The notes beneath the pieces were generated by a model, which ran no database searches, was not told the origin of the DNA, and was given only the letters and a program-made list of their open reading frames with translations. Of a stretch of DNA of 64,000 bases, positions 34,430 through 41,877 are shown in pieces. The DNA lies in assembly GCF_019880585.1 (NCBI RefSeq), contig NZ_JAINVV010000013.1, forward strand, positions 124,001 to 188,000, written 5' to 3'. A program made the position numbers and the translations under genes. This stretch comes from Sphingomonas colocasiae. GTDB taxonomy: Bacteria > Pseudomonadota > Alphaproteobacteria > Sphingomonadales > Sphingomonadaceae. Position 1 is the stretch's first letter. Each line of letters opens with the position of its first letter.

Positions 34430-36429
34430 AACGCCTGGCCCAGCGAAACATAGACGGCGATGCGCGGATCGCCCTTCTGCCGGTTGAGCGGCGTGCCGAC
34501 ATCGACGCGGATCGGCCCGAAATTGGTGTAGTAGCGCCCGCCAATGCCCGCGCCGAGCCGTAGATTGTTGAATTTGGGGATGCCGCCGGTCGAGATATTG
34601 CCGGCATCGATAAAGGGCACGACCCCGAAATCGCCGAAGCGCACGCGCGCCTCCAGCGAGAATTCGGCCAGGCTCTTGCCGCCGATCGGATCGTTGTTCA
34701 GGTCGCGCGGCCCGATCGACTGGTAACCGTAGCCGCGCACCGATCCGCCACCACCCGCATAGAAGCGCCGCGAGGGCGCGATGCGATCGCGCGACGCGCC
34801 ATGGATCGTGCCCAGCCGCGTGCGCCCGGCCAGGACGACACGGTCGCTGACGGGGAAATAGCCGCTCGCATCGATCTGCGTCTTCAGATAGGCGAAGGTG
34901 CCCGACTGGAAGGACCCTTCGGGCGAGATGCGGCCGCTCAGGCGGAAACCCCTGGTCGGATTGAGCAGATCGTCCGACCCGTCATAAGCCAGGGTCGCCG
35001 GCAGCGCGCCGATGAAGAAGGTGCGATCCACCGGCACCACGCCATTGCCGATAATCCCCTTTTCGCGCGAGGCGAGCAGTTCGGCGCCGACCGACCAGGT
35101 CCATTTCTTCTGGAAGATGATGTTGGTCTGTCGTTCCAGGCTGCCCGAAAGCGAGAAGGTCTTCGCCTCATAGGCATCGCGATCGACATGGCTGATCGCG
35201 ACCTGGGCGTTGAGCACGCGATCGCGCGCGCGGAAATTGCTGCGACGAAGCGTGGCGCTCAGCAATTGCTCCTGCGTTCCCGCGACCCCGCGAAATGTGA
35301 CGGCGCCCTCCGGCTTGAAGAAATTGCGGTGCGTCCAGCTCACTTCCGCGCGCGCGCCCTCACCCGTGCCATAGCCCAGTTCGCCCGCGATCGTCCGCGG
35401 CGGCGCCGGTTCCAGCATCACCGCGACATCGACGGTGTCCGGCGTCTGCCCGGGCACCGTCTCCACCTTGGCCTGCGACACCAGGCCGGTCTGGATCAGC
35501 GCGCGGCGAAGATCGTCGGTGAGAGCGGCGTCATAGGGATCGCCGGGATCGAAACGCGCGATCGTCTGGATGTGGCGGGCGCTGAAGACGCGATCGTCGA
35601 CGACGGTGACGCGGCCGAAGCGCCGCGCCGTGCCGGGGTCGACATCGACGACCAGGGTCGCGGTCCGGTCGTCATGATCGACGACCACCTCCGGCTCGCC
35701 GACCTTGGCGAAGGGAAATCCTTCCCGCCCGATCTTCAGTTTCAGCGCGTCCTCGCCCGCCAGAACCTTGTCGGCATCCACCGCGTCCTCGGGCTTGACG
35801 CCGAACGCCTTGCGTAGCGCATCCGCCTTGTCCCCGGTGCGATCGAGCCCACGCAGCTCGACCTCGGTGAACCGATAGACGGGGCCAGGCTCGGCATCCA
35901 GCACCACGACGATGCGGCCGTCGGGCTGGGTTTCGACGCGCGTCTCGACCTGGGCGTCATAATGGCCCGCGGCGCGCAGCAGCGTCGCGAGCAATTCCTC
36001 ATCCTCGCGCGCGCGGCGATCGATCTGCGCGACATTCGCCGCCTTGCCTTCATTCTGCTCCAGCGTCGAAAGCGCGTCGAAACGTTCGCGCAACTGCGGC
36101 GCCGTCACGCCTTCCAGCCCTTCGAGCCTGACCGAATAGCGGCGATCGCCTTCCACTTCCGTCTGCGTCGCGGGCCCGGGGGTCGCCGGATCGGGCGACA
36201 GATCGGCATCCTTGCTCAGATCCGGCCAGTCGACGCCGAGATCGGGGAAATCGGCGAGCGGGGCTTCGGGATCCAGGGGAACCTCCGCCGAGGATGGCGG
36301 CATGGCTGGCGGCGGTACAGGCACCGTCGCCGGCTGCGCCACGTCCTGCGCGAAAACCGGCGCGCCCGCGCCCACACAGAGCAAGGCCAGGGTGGCCAAG
36401 GCACGGGGCAGCGGAAGACCGGAACGCAT
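34426..36429 (-). CDS. tamA: TamA, BamA/Omp85-family outer-membrane protein
   Basis: 667 aa with a signal peptide ending near VFAQD (about residue 28), a proline-rich linker to about 75, POTRA-type repeats through about 330, and a 16-strand Omp85 barrel ending in LGQAF. The barrel signature GGGGSVRGYGYQ is the conserved lid-lock loop. It works with TamB in outer-membrane assembly. The gene heads the tamA-tamB pair, with a short hypothetical gene 95 bp further upstream. Confidence 0.93.
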   Translation of the reverse strand: MRSGLPLPRALATLALLCVGAGAPVFAQDVAQPATVPVPPPAMPPSSAEVPLDPEAPLADFPDLGVDWPDLSKDADLSPDPATPGPATQTEVEGDRRYSVRLEGLEGVTAPQLRERFDALSTLEQNEGKAANVAQIDRRAREDEELLATLLRAAGHYDAQVETRVETQPDGRIVVVLDAEPGPVYRFTEVELRGLDRTGDKADALRKAFGVKPEDAVDADKVLAGEDALKLKIGREGFPFAKVGEPEVVVDHDDRTATLVVDVDPGTARRFGRVTVVDDRVFSARHIQTIARFDPGDPYDAALTDDLRRALIQTGLVSQAKVETVPGQTPDTVDVAVMLEPAPPRTIAGELGYGTGEGARAEVSWTHRNFFKPEGAVTFRGVAGTQEQLLSATLRRSNFRARDRVLNAQVAISHVDRDAYEAKTFSLSGSLERQTNIIFQKKWTWSVGAELLASREKGIIGNGVVPVDRTFFIGALPATLAYDGSDDLLNPTRGFRLSGRISPEGSFQSGTFAYLKTQIDASGYFPVSDRVVLAGRTRLGTIHGASRDRIAPSRRFYAGGGGSVRGYGYQSIGPRDLNNDPIGGKSLAEFSLEARVRFGDFGVVPFIDAGNISTGGIPKFNNLRLGAGIGGRYYTNFGPIRVDVGTPLNRQKGDPRIAVYVSLGQAF

Positions 36430-36524
36430 CGCCCTTCCCTAGCCCTTCTGCATCGGGCTCGCCAGCGCGATCAGCGCGGGATTTCAATGGTTCGGCGCGG
36501 ATTCCGTCCGCCCAGCCGGTCCGG

Positions 36525-36734
36525 CTAGTGACGGGATCCTTCTGTCGTTTGCCGCGACAGAGAAACGATCAGCCGCTCGATCTGCCGCCAGCGGCAAAAA
36601 TGCCGGACATTGCCGATATCGCGGCTGCGATTGGCGAGCGCGGCCGCTTCGAAACCCGCGTTCGTGCCGTAAATAGCCATCAACCGCGCGGCGTCTTCCC
36701 ACGACGCGCGATCCACGAAAGGCGTGGACGCCAT
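36525..36734 (-). CDS. Small hypothetical protein
   Basis: The ATG at 36734 follows a GGGGGAAC stretch six bases away and gives 69 aa; an upstream ATG at 36803 would add 23 less convincing residues. The sequence is a compact alpha-helical run (WEDAARLMAIYG, AAALANRSRD, FCRWRQIERLI) with conserved-looking Trp and Arg positions, as in short sphingomonad proteins of unknown function. No signal peptide or membrane helix. It lies upstream of tamA in the same orientation. A function cannot be given. Confidence 0.55.
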   Translation of the reverse strand: MASTPFVDRASWEDAARLMAIYGTNAGFEAAALANRSRDIGNVRHFCRWRQIERLIVSLSRQTTEGSRH

Positions 36735-36843
36735 AACGATGTTCCCCCCAAAGTCTCCCTGGTCGGGACACCTCATCACGATCCGTGCCAAATGAGTCAC
36801 CACGCAAACAGGCCTGACGCAATGGTCATCAAAGCCTTACCAT

Positions 36844-36876
36844 GTGCCATCACGGGATCGACGTGCCATTACGGGA
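36844..36876. repeat. Two direct repeats GTGCCATYACGGGA
   Basis: Copies at 36844-36857 and 36863-36876 match at 13 of 14 positions with a 19-bp period, just before the small membrane-protein gene. Spacing of nearly two helical turns suggests a tandem regulator site, but no regulator is identified. Confidence 0.35.
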
Positions 36877-36956
36877 CTCGATCGTTCCGGCTTGGGAACG
36901 TGACGACGGCGCCGGAAGCGCTGGCGTATCGCCGCGCGACGTGGCATGCGGCGCGC

Positions 36957-37133
36957 ATGCAAGGCTCCAAACGCCCTCCGCGCGCCGGCGGCGCAGCGAT
37001 CGCGCTGCTCGCACTGGGCGGCGTCATTGTCGGCAATCATTATGGGCAGGCATCGATCGGTCTGATCGCCGGCCTGGCCACCGGCGGCGCGATCGCGCTG
37101 GCGACCTGGCTGCTCGACCGAAGCAGAGGCTGA
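36957..37133 (+). CDS. Small two-helix membrane protein
   Basis: 58 aa from ATG at 36957; an in-frame GTG at 36900 would add 19 residues. Two hydrophobic helices (about 13-30 and 34-52) are separated by a short NHYGQ loop, with a basic N terminus and Arg-rich end, so both termini probably face the cytosol. Its stop lies three bases before the convergent S24 repressor gene. Similar tiny membrane proteins next to S24 genes are seen in sphingomonads, which supports reality, but their function is unknown. Confidence 0.55.
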   Translation: MQGSKRPPRAGGAAIALLALGGVIVGNHYGQASIGLIAGLATGGAIALATWLLDRSRG

Positions 37134-37136
37134 TCG

Positions 37137-37823
37137 TCAGGCGATCCGGCGCGCCGCCCACACCACGCGACCGATGATCCCCACATCGTCGGGCGCGCAA
37201 TCCGGCCAGCTCGGATAGGCAGGATTGTCGCTGCGTACCGCCAGCCTGGGCCCGGCCGGATTGATCGCCAGCCGCTTGACGAGCAGCGCATCATCCATGC
37301 GCAGCACATAGATGCCGTCGCGCAGCCGCGCAGCCGCATCGCCTCGATCGACCAGGATCTCGTCGCCATTCGACAATGTCGGCGACATGGAATCGCCGGC
37401 GACCTGGATGATCGACAGATCGGCGAGCCCGCCGCCGACCAGACTGCGCAGCCATTCCGCCTCGAAGGCGACATGCTGGCGCGGCCGTTCGTCGCCGGCA
37501 AAGGCACCCGGCCCCGCCGACGCGCCGATTTCCAGCCGCGGCACCGAAACCAGCCCCTGACGCGGCACCCGCCCCTTCCCCACTGGAACCGGCGCTGCAT
37601 CGACGGGCCTTCCGCCAAGGCGCTCCTCGGGCACGCCGAAATAACGCGCCAGCATGCGGCGATCGTCCTCGCCCAGGCGCCTGGGCGAACCGCGCCGGAT
37701 GAATTGCTGGATATAGGCGGCATTGCGCCCGATCATCTTGGAGAGCGACGCCATGTCGTCGCCTCTTTCGCGGATCAGCGCATCGAGGATGTCGCGGGGG
37801 TCATTCATCTCCATTTCGGACAT
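37137..37823 (-). CDS. S24-family (LexA/CI-like) autocleaving repressor
   Basis: 228 aa. An N-terminal helix-turn-helix (about 24-65: MASLSKMIGRNAAYIQQFIRRG) is followed by a hinge with a candidate cleavage Ala103-Gly104 in GASAGPG. The S24 domain carries the catalytic Ser145 (VAGDSMSPTL) and Lys183 (ALLVKRL). Such repressors self-cleave when RecA is activated. Three palindromic operators start eight bases upstream of the gene, so autoregulation is likely. The start is uncertain: ATGs at 37823, 37814 and 37808 are in frame and none has a good ribosome-binding site, so a leaderless transcript is possible. Confidence 0.88.
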   Translation of the reverse strand: MSEMEMNDPRDILDALIRERGDDMASLSKMIGRNAAYIQQFIRRGSPRRLGEDDRRMLARYFGVPEERLGGRPVDAAPVPVGKGRVPRQGLVSVPRLEIGASAGPGAFAGDERPRQHVAFEAEWLRSLVGGGLADLSIIQVAGDSMSPTLSNGDEILVDRGDAAARLRDGIYVLRMDDALLVKRLAINPAGPRLAVRSDNPAYPSWPDCAPDDVGIIGRVVWAARRIA

Positions 37824-37830
37824 TTATCAA

Positions 37831-37884
37831 TAGGAAGTTTCCTTTGCAATGTAGGAAATTTCCTATCAACTAGGAAAATTCCTA
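37831..37884. promoter_or_regulatory. Three tandem operators between S24 repressor and divergent HTH-like gene
   Basis: TAGGAAGTTTCCTT (37831), TAGGAAATTTCCTA (37852, perfect 14-bp palindrome) and TAGGAAAATTCCTA (37871) are spaced 21 and 19 bp apart, about two helical turns. They fill the space between the two divergent starts. Confidence 0.75.
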
Positions 37885-37905
37885 TCGCATCGAGTCGGAG
37901 ATGGA

Positions 37906-38097
37906 ATGCATATGCTGAGACGGATCGAACGACATTTGCGGCGCTTCAACGTGGCGCCGACACGCTTCGGCCGTGATGCGGCGGGGGATCCCCGACTGGT
38001 GATCGATCTGCGCAACGGACGCGAGCCCGGCCCGCGCATGGTGGCACGGATCACCCATTTCCTCGATCGGCGCGAAGCCGAGTCAAAGATGGACTGA
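37906..38097 (+). CDS. Small HTH-like protein divergent from the S24 repressor
   Basis: 63 aa from ATG at 37906, five bases after GGAGATGGA; an ATG at 37912 is the alternative. It is basic and helical, with a core (VAPTRFGRDAAGDPRLVIDLRNGREP) resembling short alphaproteobacterial DNA-binding-like proteins of the FGREA-x-DP-x-LV type; those have an HTH-like fold. Divergent placement across three shared operators mimics the cro position opposite a cI-type gene. Function as a repressor partner is inference. Confidence 0.6.
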   Translation: MHMLRRIERHLRRFNVAPTRFGRDAAGDPRLVIDLRNGREPGPRMVARITHFLDRREAESKMD

Positions 38098-38203
38098 CAT
38101 CATGATGAAGCCTGGACGCTCGACGGCGCAGATGCATCAGGGCACCCGCGCGCCGGCATGAGACGCCCCCCCGACAAAAGCCGGCAAAAGGGCGTCGCTT
38201 CGC

Positions 38204-39043
38204 TCAGCGGGAACGGGCGGACATTCGCTGAAGAGTACCAAGGGCATCGCGCAGCGCGACATCGATATCGGGCTGCGGGTCGGCGAAACCGGGTTCGGGC
38301 TGTCCCGCCTCGCGCCCGGCAAGCCTGCGTTCGAAGCCGGTTTCGAGACGGCGAACCAGTGAAGGGATACTGCCCTCGATCGCATCGCGCGCCGGAGACA
38401 CCGGAATCGGCATAGCACCGTCGGCCTCGGGAACCGGATCCGGCGCCGGCACGGCTTGCTCCACATGATCCAGGGCCGGCGCTTCGGTGTCGGATTCGGG
38501 CGCAACCTCTATCGCCGCCTCGGCCATTTCGGGCTCCAGCACCAGCGGCGCTTCCGCCTCCGGTGCCGAGTCCGAAGTCAGATCGGGCAAGGCTGCTGCC
38601 TGTGCGGTTTCGGCGGTGATGCTGTGGAACGGCGCGCCAAGATCGCGCGCCGCCATGATCGGGCCGCGGCGCGGTTCCTCGATCAGCGCAGGCTCGGGCA
38701 GGTCATCGGGCTGCGCCGCATCGAAAATCGCTTCGGCCGCATCGCGCCTGGGACGACGCTTGCCGATGCGGACGGGCGGCAGGCCTTCGAGCGCGCGCAG
38801 CAGCGTGAAGCAGGAAACCGCCATCACCAGCCCCGCGATCGCGGCGAGCAGGCCCCGCGCCGTCTGGCCAAGTGGTGGAGCGGCGGCGGGCAGCACCGAA
38901 GCGAGGCCGGTCTGCTCGACAAGCGATTCGAGCAGCGCCACCGGCAGCATCATGACGATCAGCCCGACCGCGATGCCGCAGGACACCCCCATCCAGAGCG
39001 GCAAGGGGAGGATCGGACGCTTGGCAGAGGCTTTCGCCATCAT
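38204..39043 (-). CDS. Hypothetical membrane protein with acidic Ala/Pro/Glu-rich tail
   Basis: 279 aa. Two membrane helices lie at about 14-40 and 60-84, followed by a basic stop-transfer stretch (GKRRPRRD) and a long low-complexity acidic region (about 150-225) rich in Ala, Glu and Pro. A conserved-looking C-terminal helix ends in LGTLQRMSARSR. The tail should be cytosolic and could act as a scaffold. It is nine bases downstream of the glycosyltransferase gene and in the same direction, so it may belong to the glycan locus. No family recognised. Confidence 0.65.
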   Translation of the reverse strand: MMAKASAKRPILPLPLWMGVSCGIAVGLIVMMLPVALLESLVEQTGLASVLPAAAPPLGQTARGLLAAIAGLVMAVSCFTLLRALEGLPPVRIGKRRPRRDAAEAIFDAAQPDDLPEPALIEEPRRGPIMAARDLGAPFHSITAETAQAAALPDLTSDSAPEAEAPLVLEPEMAEAAIEVAPESDTEAPALDHVEQAVPAPDPVPEADGAMPIPVSPARDAIEGSIPSLVRRLETGFERRLAGREAGQPEPGFADPQPDIDVALRDALGTLQRMSARSR

Positions 39044-39051
39044 GTCATCCT

Positions 39052-40254
39052 TCAGAGCGAACGGCCGACGAGCCGTTGGTAAACAGGGAGATAACGCGAA
39101 ATGTTTGACGACCAGTTACGATCCCTCTCGACAAAGGCGCGCGCCACATCGCGCCGCCCCTCCCAATCGGCGCGATCGGCGAACAGGCCGGCCAGCGCGT
39201 CGGCCAGCGCCCGCGGATCGTCGGGCGGGAACAGCGTGCCGGTCACGCCATCCTCGATCAACTCGCGATGCCCACCCACGTTCGAGGCGACGACCAGCCG
39301 GCGCTGCGCCATCGCCTCCAGCGGCTTGAGCGGCGTCACCAGTTCGGTAAGGCGCATCGCCTTGCGCGGATAGGCCAGGACATCGACAAGCCCATAATAA
39401 CGTTCGACTTCCTGATGGGGCACGCGCCCGACGAAGCGGATGCGATCGGCGACCGGCGACGCTTCGGCCTGCGCGCGCAAACTCTCCTCCATCGGGCCGC
39501 CGCCGACCATCAGCAGATGCGCGCGCGGCCGCGCCGCAACCAGCATCGGCATGGCCGCGATCAGATCGTCCAGACCTTCATAATCATAAAAGCTGCCGAT
39601 AAAGCCCACCACCTCGGCATCGCCCAGATCCAGCGTCCGCGCCAGCGCGATGTCGGGCGGCGGCGGATCGCCGAACAGCGCCAGATCGACGCCGTTGGGC
39701 GAAACGGTGATCTTGCCGGCATCGACGCCACGCGCGACCAGATCCCGGCGCAGCCCCTCGCAGATCACGGCGACCGCATCGGCCCGCTTGACCGCGCGTG
39801 TTTCCAGCGCGCGGGTGACGCGGTAGCGCGCCGATCCCTCGCGGCCGGTGCCGTTGCCCACCGCCGCATCCTCCCAAAAGGCGCGAATCTCGTAGACCAG
39901 CGGAAGACGGTGCCGGTCGGCGACGCGCTGCGCCGCGATGGCGTTCAGCACCGGCGAATGCGCATGAAGGATATCGGGTTTCCACGCGCGCACCACGGCA
40001 TCGATGCTTTCCGCGAACAGGCGGATCTCACGCCATTCGCGCAACGGGCTCCGCCCCCGGGGGCGCGAGACGGTACGGAAGAAATCCAGCCCGTCGACGG
40101 TTTCATGCTCCGGCCCCGCCGCGCTGTGGCGCGGCCCGGTCACCCCGGCGACCGTCCAGCCCCTCTCGATCTGCGCTTTCAATATGGCGCGGGTGCGGAA
40201 GGTGTACCCGCTGTGCATCGGCAGGCTATGGTCGAGAATGTGCAGGATGCGCAC
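39052..40254 (-). CDS. GT4-type glycosyltransferase, exosortase A system-associated
   Basis: The GTG at 40254 gives 400 aa beginning RILHILDHSLPMHSGYTFRT, the opening that characterises exosortase-A-associated glycosyltransferases (TIGR04063-like). The GT-B fold shows a donor-site motif near TPLKPLEAMAQRR (about 330) and IGSFYDYEG in the mid-linker. It adds a sugar to a lipid-linked or polymer glycan on the cytosolic face. It is divergent from the O-glycosylation ligase genes and followed by the acidic membrane protein. Donor and acceptor are unknown. Confidence 0.88.
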   Translation of the reverse strand: MRILHILDHSLPMHSGYTFRTRAILKAQIERGWTVAGVTGPRHSAAGPEHETVDGLDFFRTVSRPRGRSPLREWREIRLFAESIDAVVRAWKPDILHAHSPVLNAIAAQRVADRHRLPLVYEIRAFWEDAAVGNGTGREGSARYRVTRALETRAVKRADAVAVICEGLRRDLVARGVDAGKITVSPNGVDLALFGDPPPPDIALARTLDLGDAEVVGFIGSFYDYEGLDDLIAAMPMLVAARPRAHLLMVGGGPMEESLRAQAEASPVADRIRFVGRVPHQEVERYYGLVDVLAYPRKAMRLTELVTPLKPLEAMAQRRLVVASNVGGHRELIEDGVTGTLFPPDDPRALADALAGLFADRADWEGRRDVARAFVERDRNWSSNISRYLPVYQRLVGRSL

Positions 40255-40343
40255 GCGTCTGATGGTCCCCGGATCGTCTTCGCCTGCTCCTTTGCACGGC
40301 AAGGTTTAACGCGACGTCAACCGCATTCTGCTAGGCGGGCCAC

Positions 40344-40511
40344 GTGATCGACAATTTCTCCCTCGCGCTGACCCACGGCCTGCTGCTGCTCATGGCATGG
40401 CGGCTGCTGTTCCGCGCCGATCTCGACAGCGAGCCGCCGCCGCCGCCCGACGAAGTGCCCATCCCGAAATTCGGCGAGAAACAGTCATCGGGGAAACGCT
40501 TCGGTGCGTGA
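40344..40511 (+). CDS. Small membrane-anchored protein preceding the O-glycosylation ligase
   Basis: A GTG at 40344 opens a 55-codon frame that ends in a TGA overlapping the GTG of the ligase gene by eight bases. The product has one N-terminal hydrophobic helix (LALTHGLLLLMAWRLLF, about 7-23) and a proline-rich soluble tail (SEPPPPPDEVPIPKFGEK). The overlap and position imply translational coupling with the ligase. No family is recognised; a small accessory subunit is possible. Confidence 0.5.
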   Translation: MIDNFSLALTHGLLLLMAWRLLFRADLDSEPPPPPDEVPIPKFGEKQSSGKRFGA

Positions 40512-41877
40512 TCTCGTCTTTCTGGGTTTCCTCGCGGCATTCATCGCGCTGGGCTTTCGGCGGCCGTTCCTGTTCGTGCTCGTCTATGCCTATATCGATA
40601 TCGTCTCGCCGCAGCGGCTGACCTATTATCTGCTCAATTCGATCCCGATCTCGATGATCGCGGCGGCGCTCGCGATCCTGGGCTGGCTGGTCGCGGACAA
40701 CAAGGCGAATGCGCGCTTCGCGCCGCGCCAGGGCCTGATCATCGTGCTGCTGATCTATTGCGGGATCACGATGACCTGGTCGAACTTCCCGATCGACGCG
40801 GCCCAGAAATGGGACTGGGTGTGGAAAGGCCTCGCCTTCTCCGCCTTCCTGCCGCTGACGCTGCACACGCGATTGCGGATCGAGGCGCTGATCCTCACCA
40901 TGATCCTGTGCGCGGGGTCGATCATCATCGTCGGCGGCCTCAAGACGGTCACGTCCGGCGGCGGCTATGGCGTGCTCAACCTGATGGTGAGCAACAATTC
41001 GGGACTCTACGAATCGAGCATCATCTCGACCGTGGCGATCGCGATCATCCCGCTGATCTTCTTCATGATGAAACATGGCACGATCTTCCCGCCCGAATGG
41101 CGCGTCACCCTGTTCGGGCTCGCGCTCTGCTTCGCCTGCCTGCTGATGCCGATCGGCACGGAAGCGCGCACCGGGCTGGTCTGCATCGGCGTGCTGGCGG
41201 TGCTGCTGCTGCGCTTCAGCAAAAGGCGGATGGTGTGGATCGGGCTCGCAGGACTCGCGGGGCTGATCGCGCTGCCGCTGCTGCCGAGCAGTTTCACGCA
41301 GCGCATGGACACCATCAAGGAATACAAGGCCGACGAGAGCGCGGGCACGCGCCTCGCCGTCTGGGCCTGGACCTGGGAATACGCCAAGGATCATCCGATG
41401 GGCGGCGGTTTCCATTCCTATCGCGAGAACCGGATCTCGTTCCAGACCGTGAAGAAGACGGAATCGGGCGGGAACACCACGATCGAAGCGAAGCAGGAAA
41501 CCGATGAGGGCCGCGCCTTCCACAGCGCCTATTTCGAGATGCTGGGCGAACAGGGCTATCCCGGGCTCGCACTCTGGCTGCTCATCCAGGGGATCGGCCT
41601 GTTCCGGATGGAAGTGATCAATCGCCGCTATCGGAACAAGACCGCCGAGCATCAGCGCTGGATCGCACCGCTCGCGATCGCGCTGCAGAACACCCAGATC
41701 ATCTATCTGGTCGGATCGCTGTTCGTCGGCATCGCGTTCCAGCCCTTCATCTGGATGCTGATCGCCATCCAGATCGGGTTCGACACCTATGTGTCGCGCC
41801 GCGCGCGCGAGGCGGCGTTCGTGCCGGTCGCGAAGCGCGCGCGCGCCACCGCCCTTCCCCAAGTTTCGGAGAGCTGA
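40504..41877 (+). CDS. Putative O-glycosylation ligase, exosortase A system-associated (Wzy/WaaL type)
   Basis: 457 aa from a GTG at 40504, with about 11 membrane helices and a large periplasmic loop at about 265-345 carrying the HPMGGGFHSY region typical of Wzy_C/O-antigen ligase proteins. The opening RDLVFLGFLAAFIALGFRRPF-type stretch with PQRLTYY matches the TIGR03097-like exosortase-A-associated group. It probably transfers or polymerises glycan on the outer face of the inner membrane. It shares a TGATG junction with the asparagine-synthetase-like gene. The exosortase itself is not in this window. Confidence 0.87.
   Translation: MRDLVFLGFLAAFIALGFRRPFLFVLVYAYIDIVSPQRLTYYLLNSIPISMIAAALAILGWLVADNKANARFAPRQGLIIVLLIYCGITMTWSNFPIDAAQKWDWVWKGLAFSAFLPLTLHTRLRIEALILTMILCAGSIIIVGGLKTVTSGGGYGVLNLMVSNNSGLYESSIISTVAIAIIPLIFFMMKHGTIFPPEWRVTLFGLALCFACLLMPIGTEARTGLVCIGVLAVLLLRFSKRRMVWIGLAGLAGLIALPLLPSSFTQRMDTIKEYKADESAGTRLAVWAWTWEYAKDHPMGGGFHSYRENRISFQTVKKTESGGNTTIEAKQETDEGRAFHSAYFEMLGEQGYPGLALWLLIQGIGLFRMEVINRRYRNKTAEHQRWIAPLAIALQNTQIIYLVGSLFVGIAFQPFIWMLIAIQIGFDTYVSRRAREAAFVPVAKRARATALPQVSES

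Noticed and set aside
37137-38097. Prophage remnant
   Set aside because: Only the repressor/HTH switch is phage-like. No integrase, terminase, capsid, tail or lysis gene and no attachment-site duplication were seen nearby.
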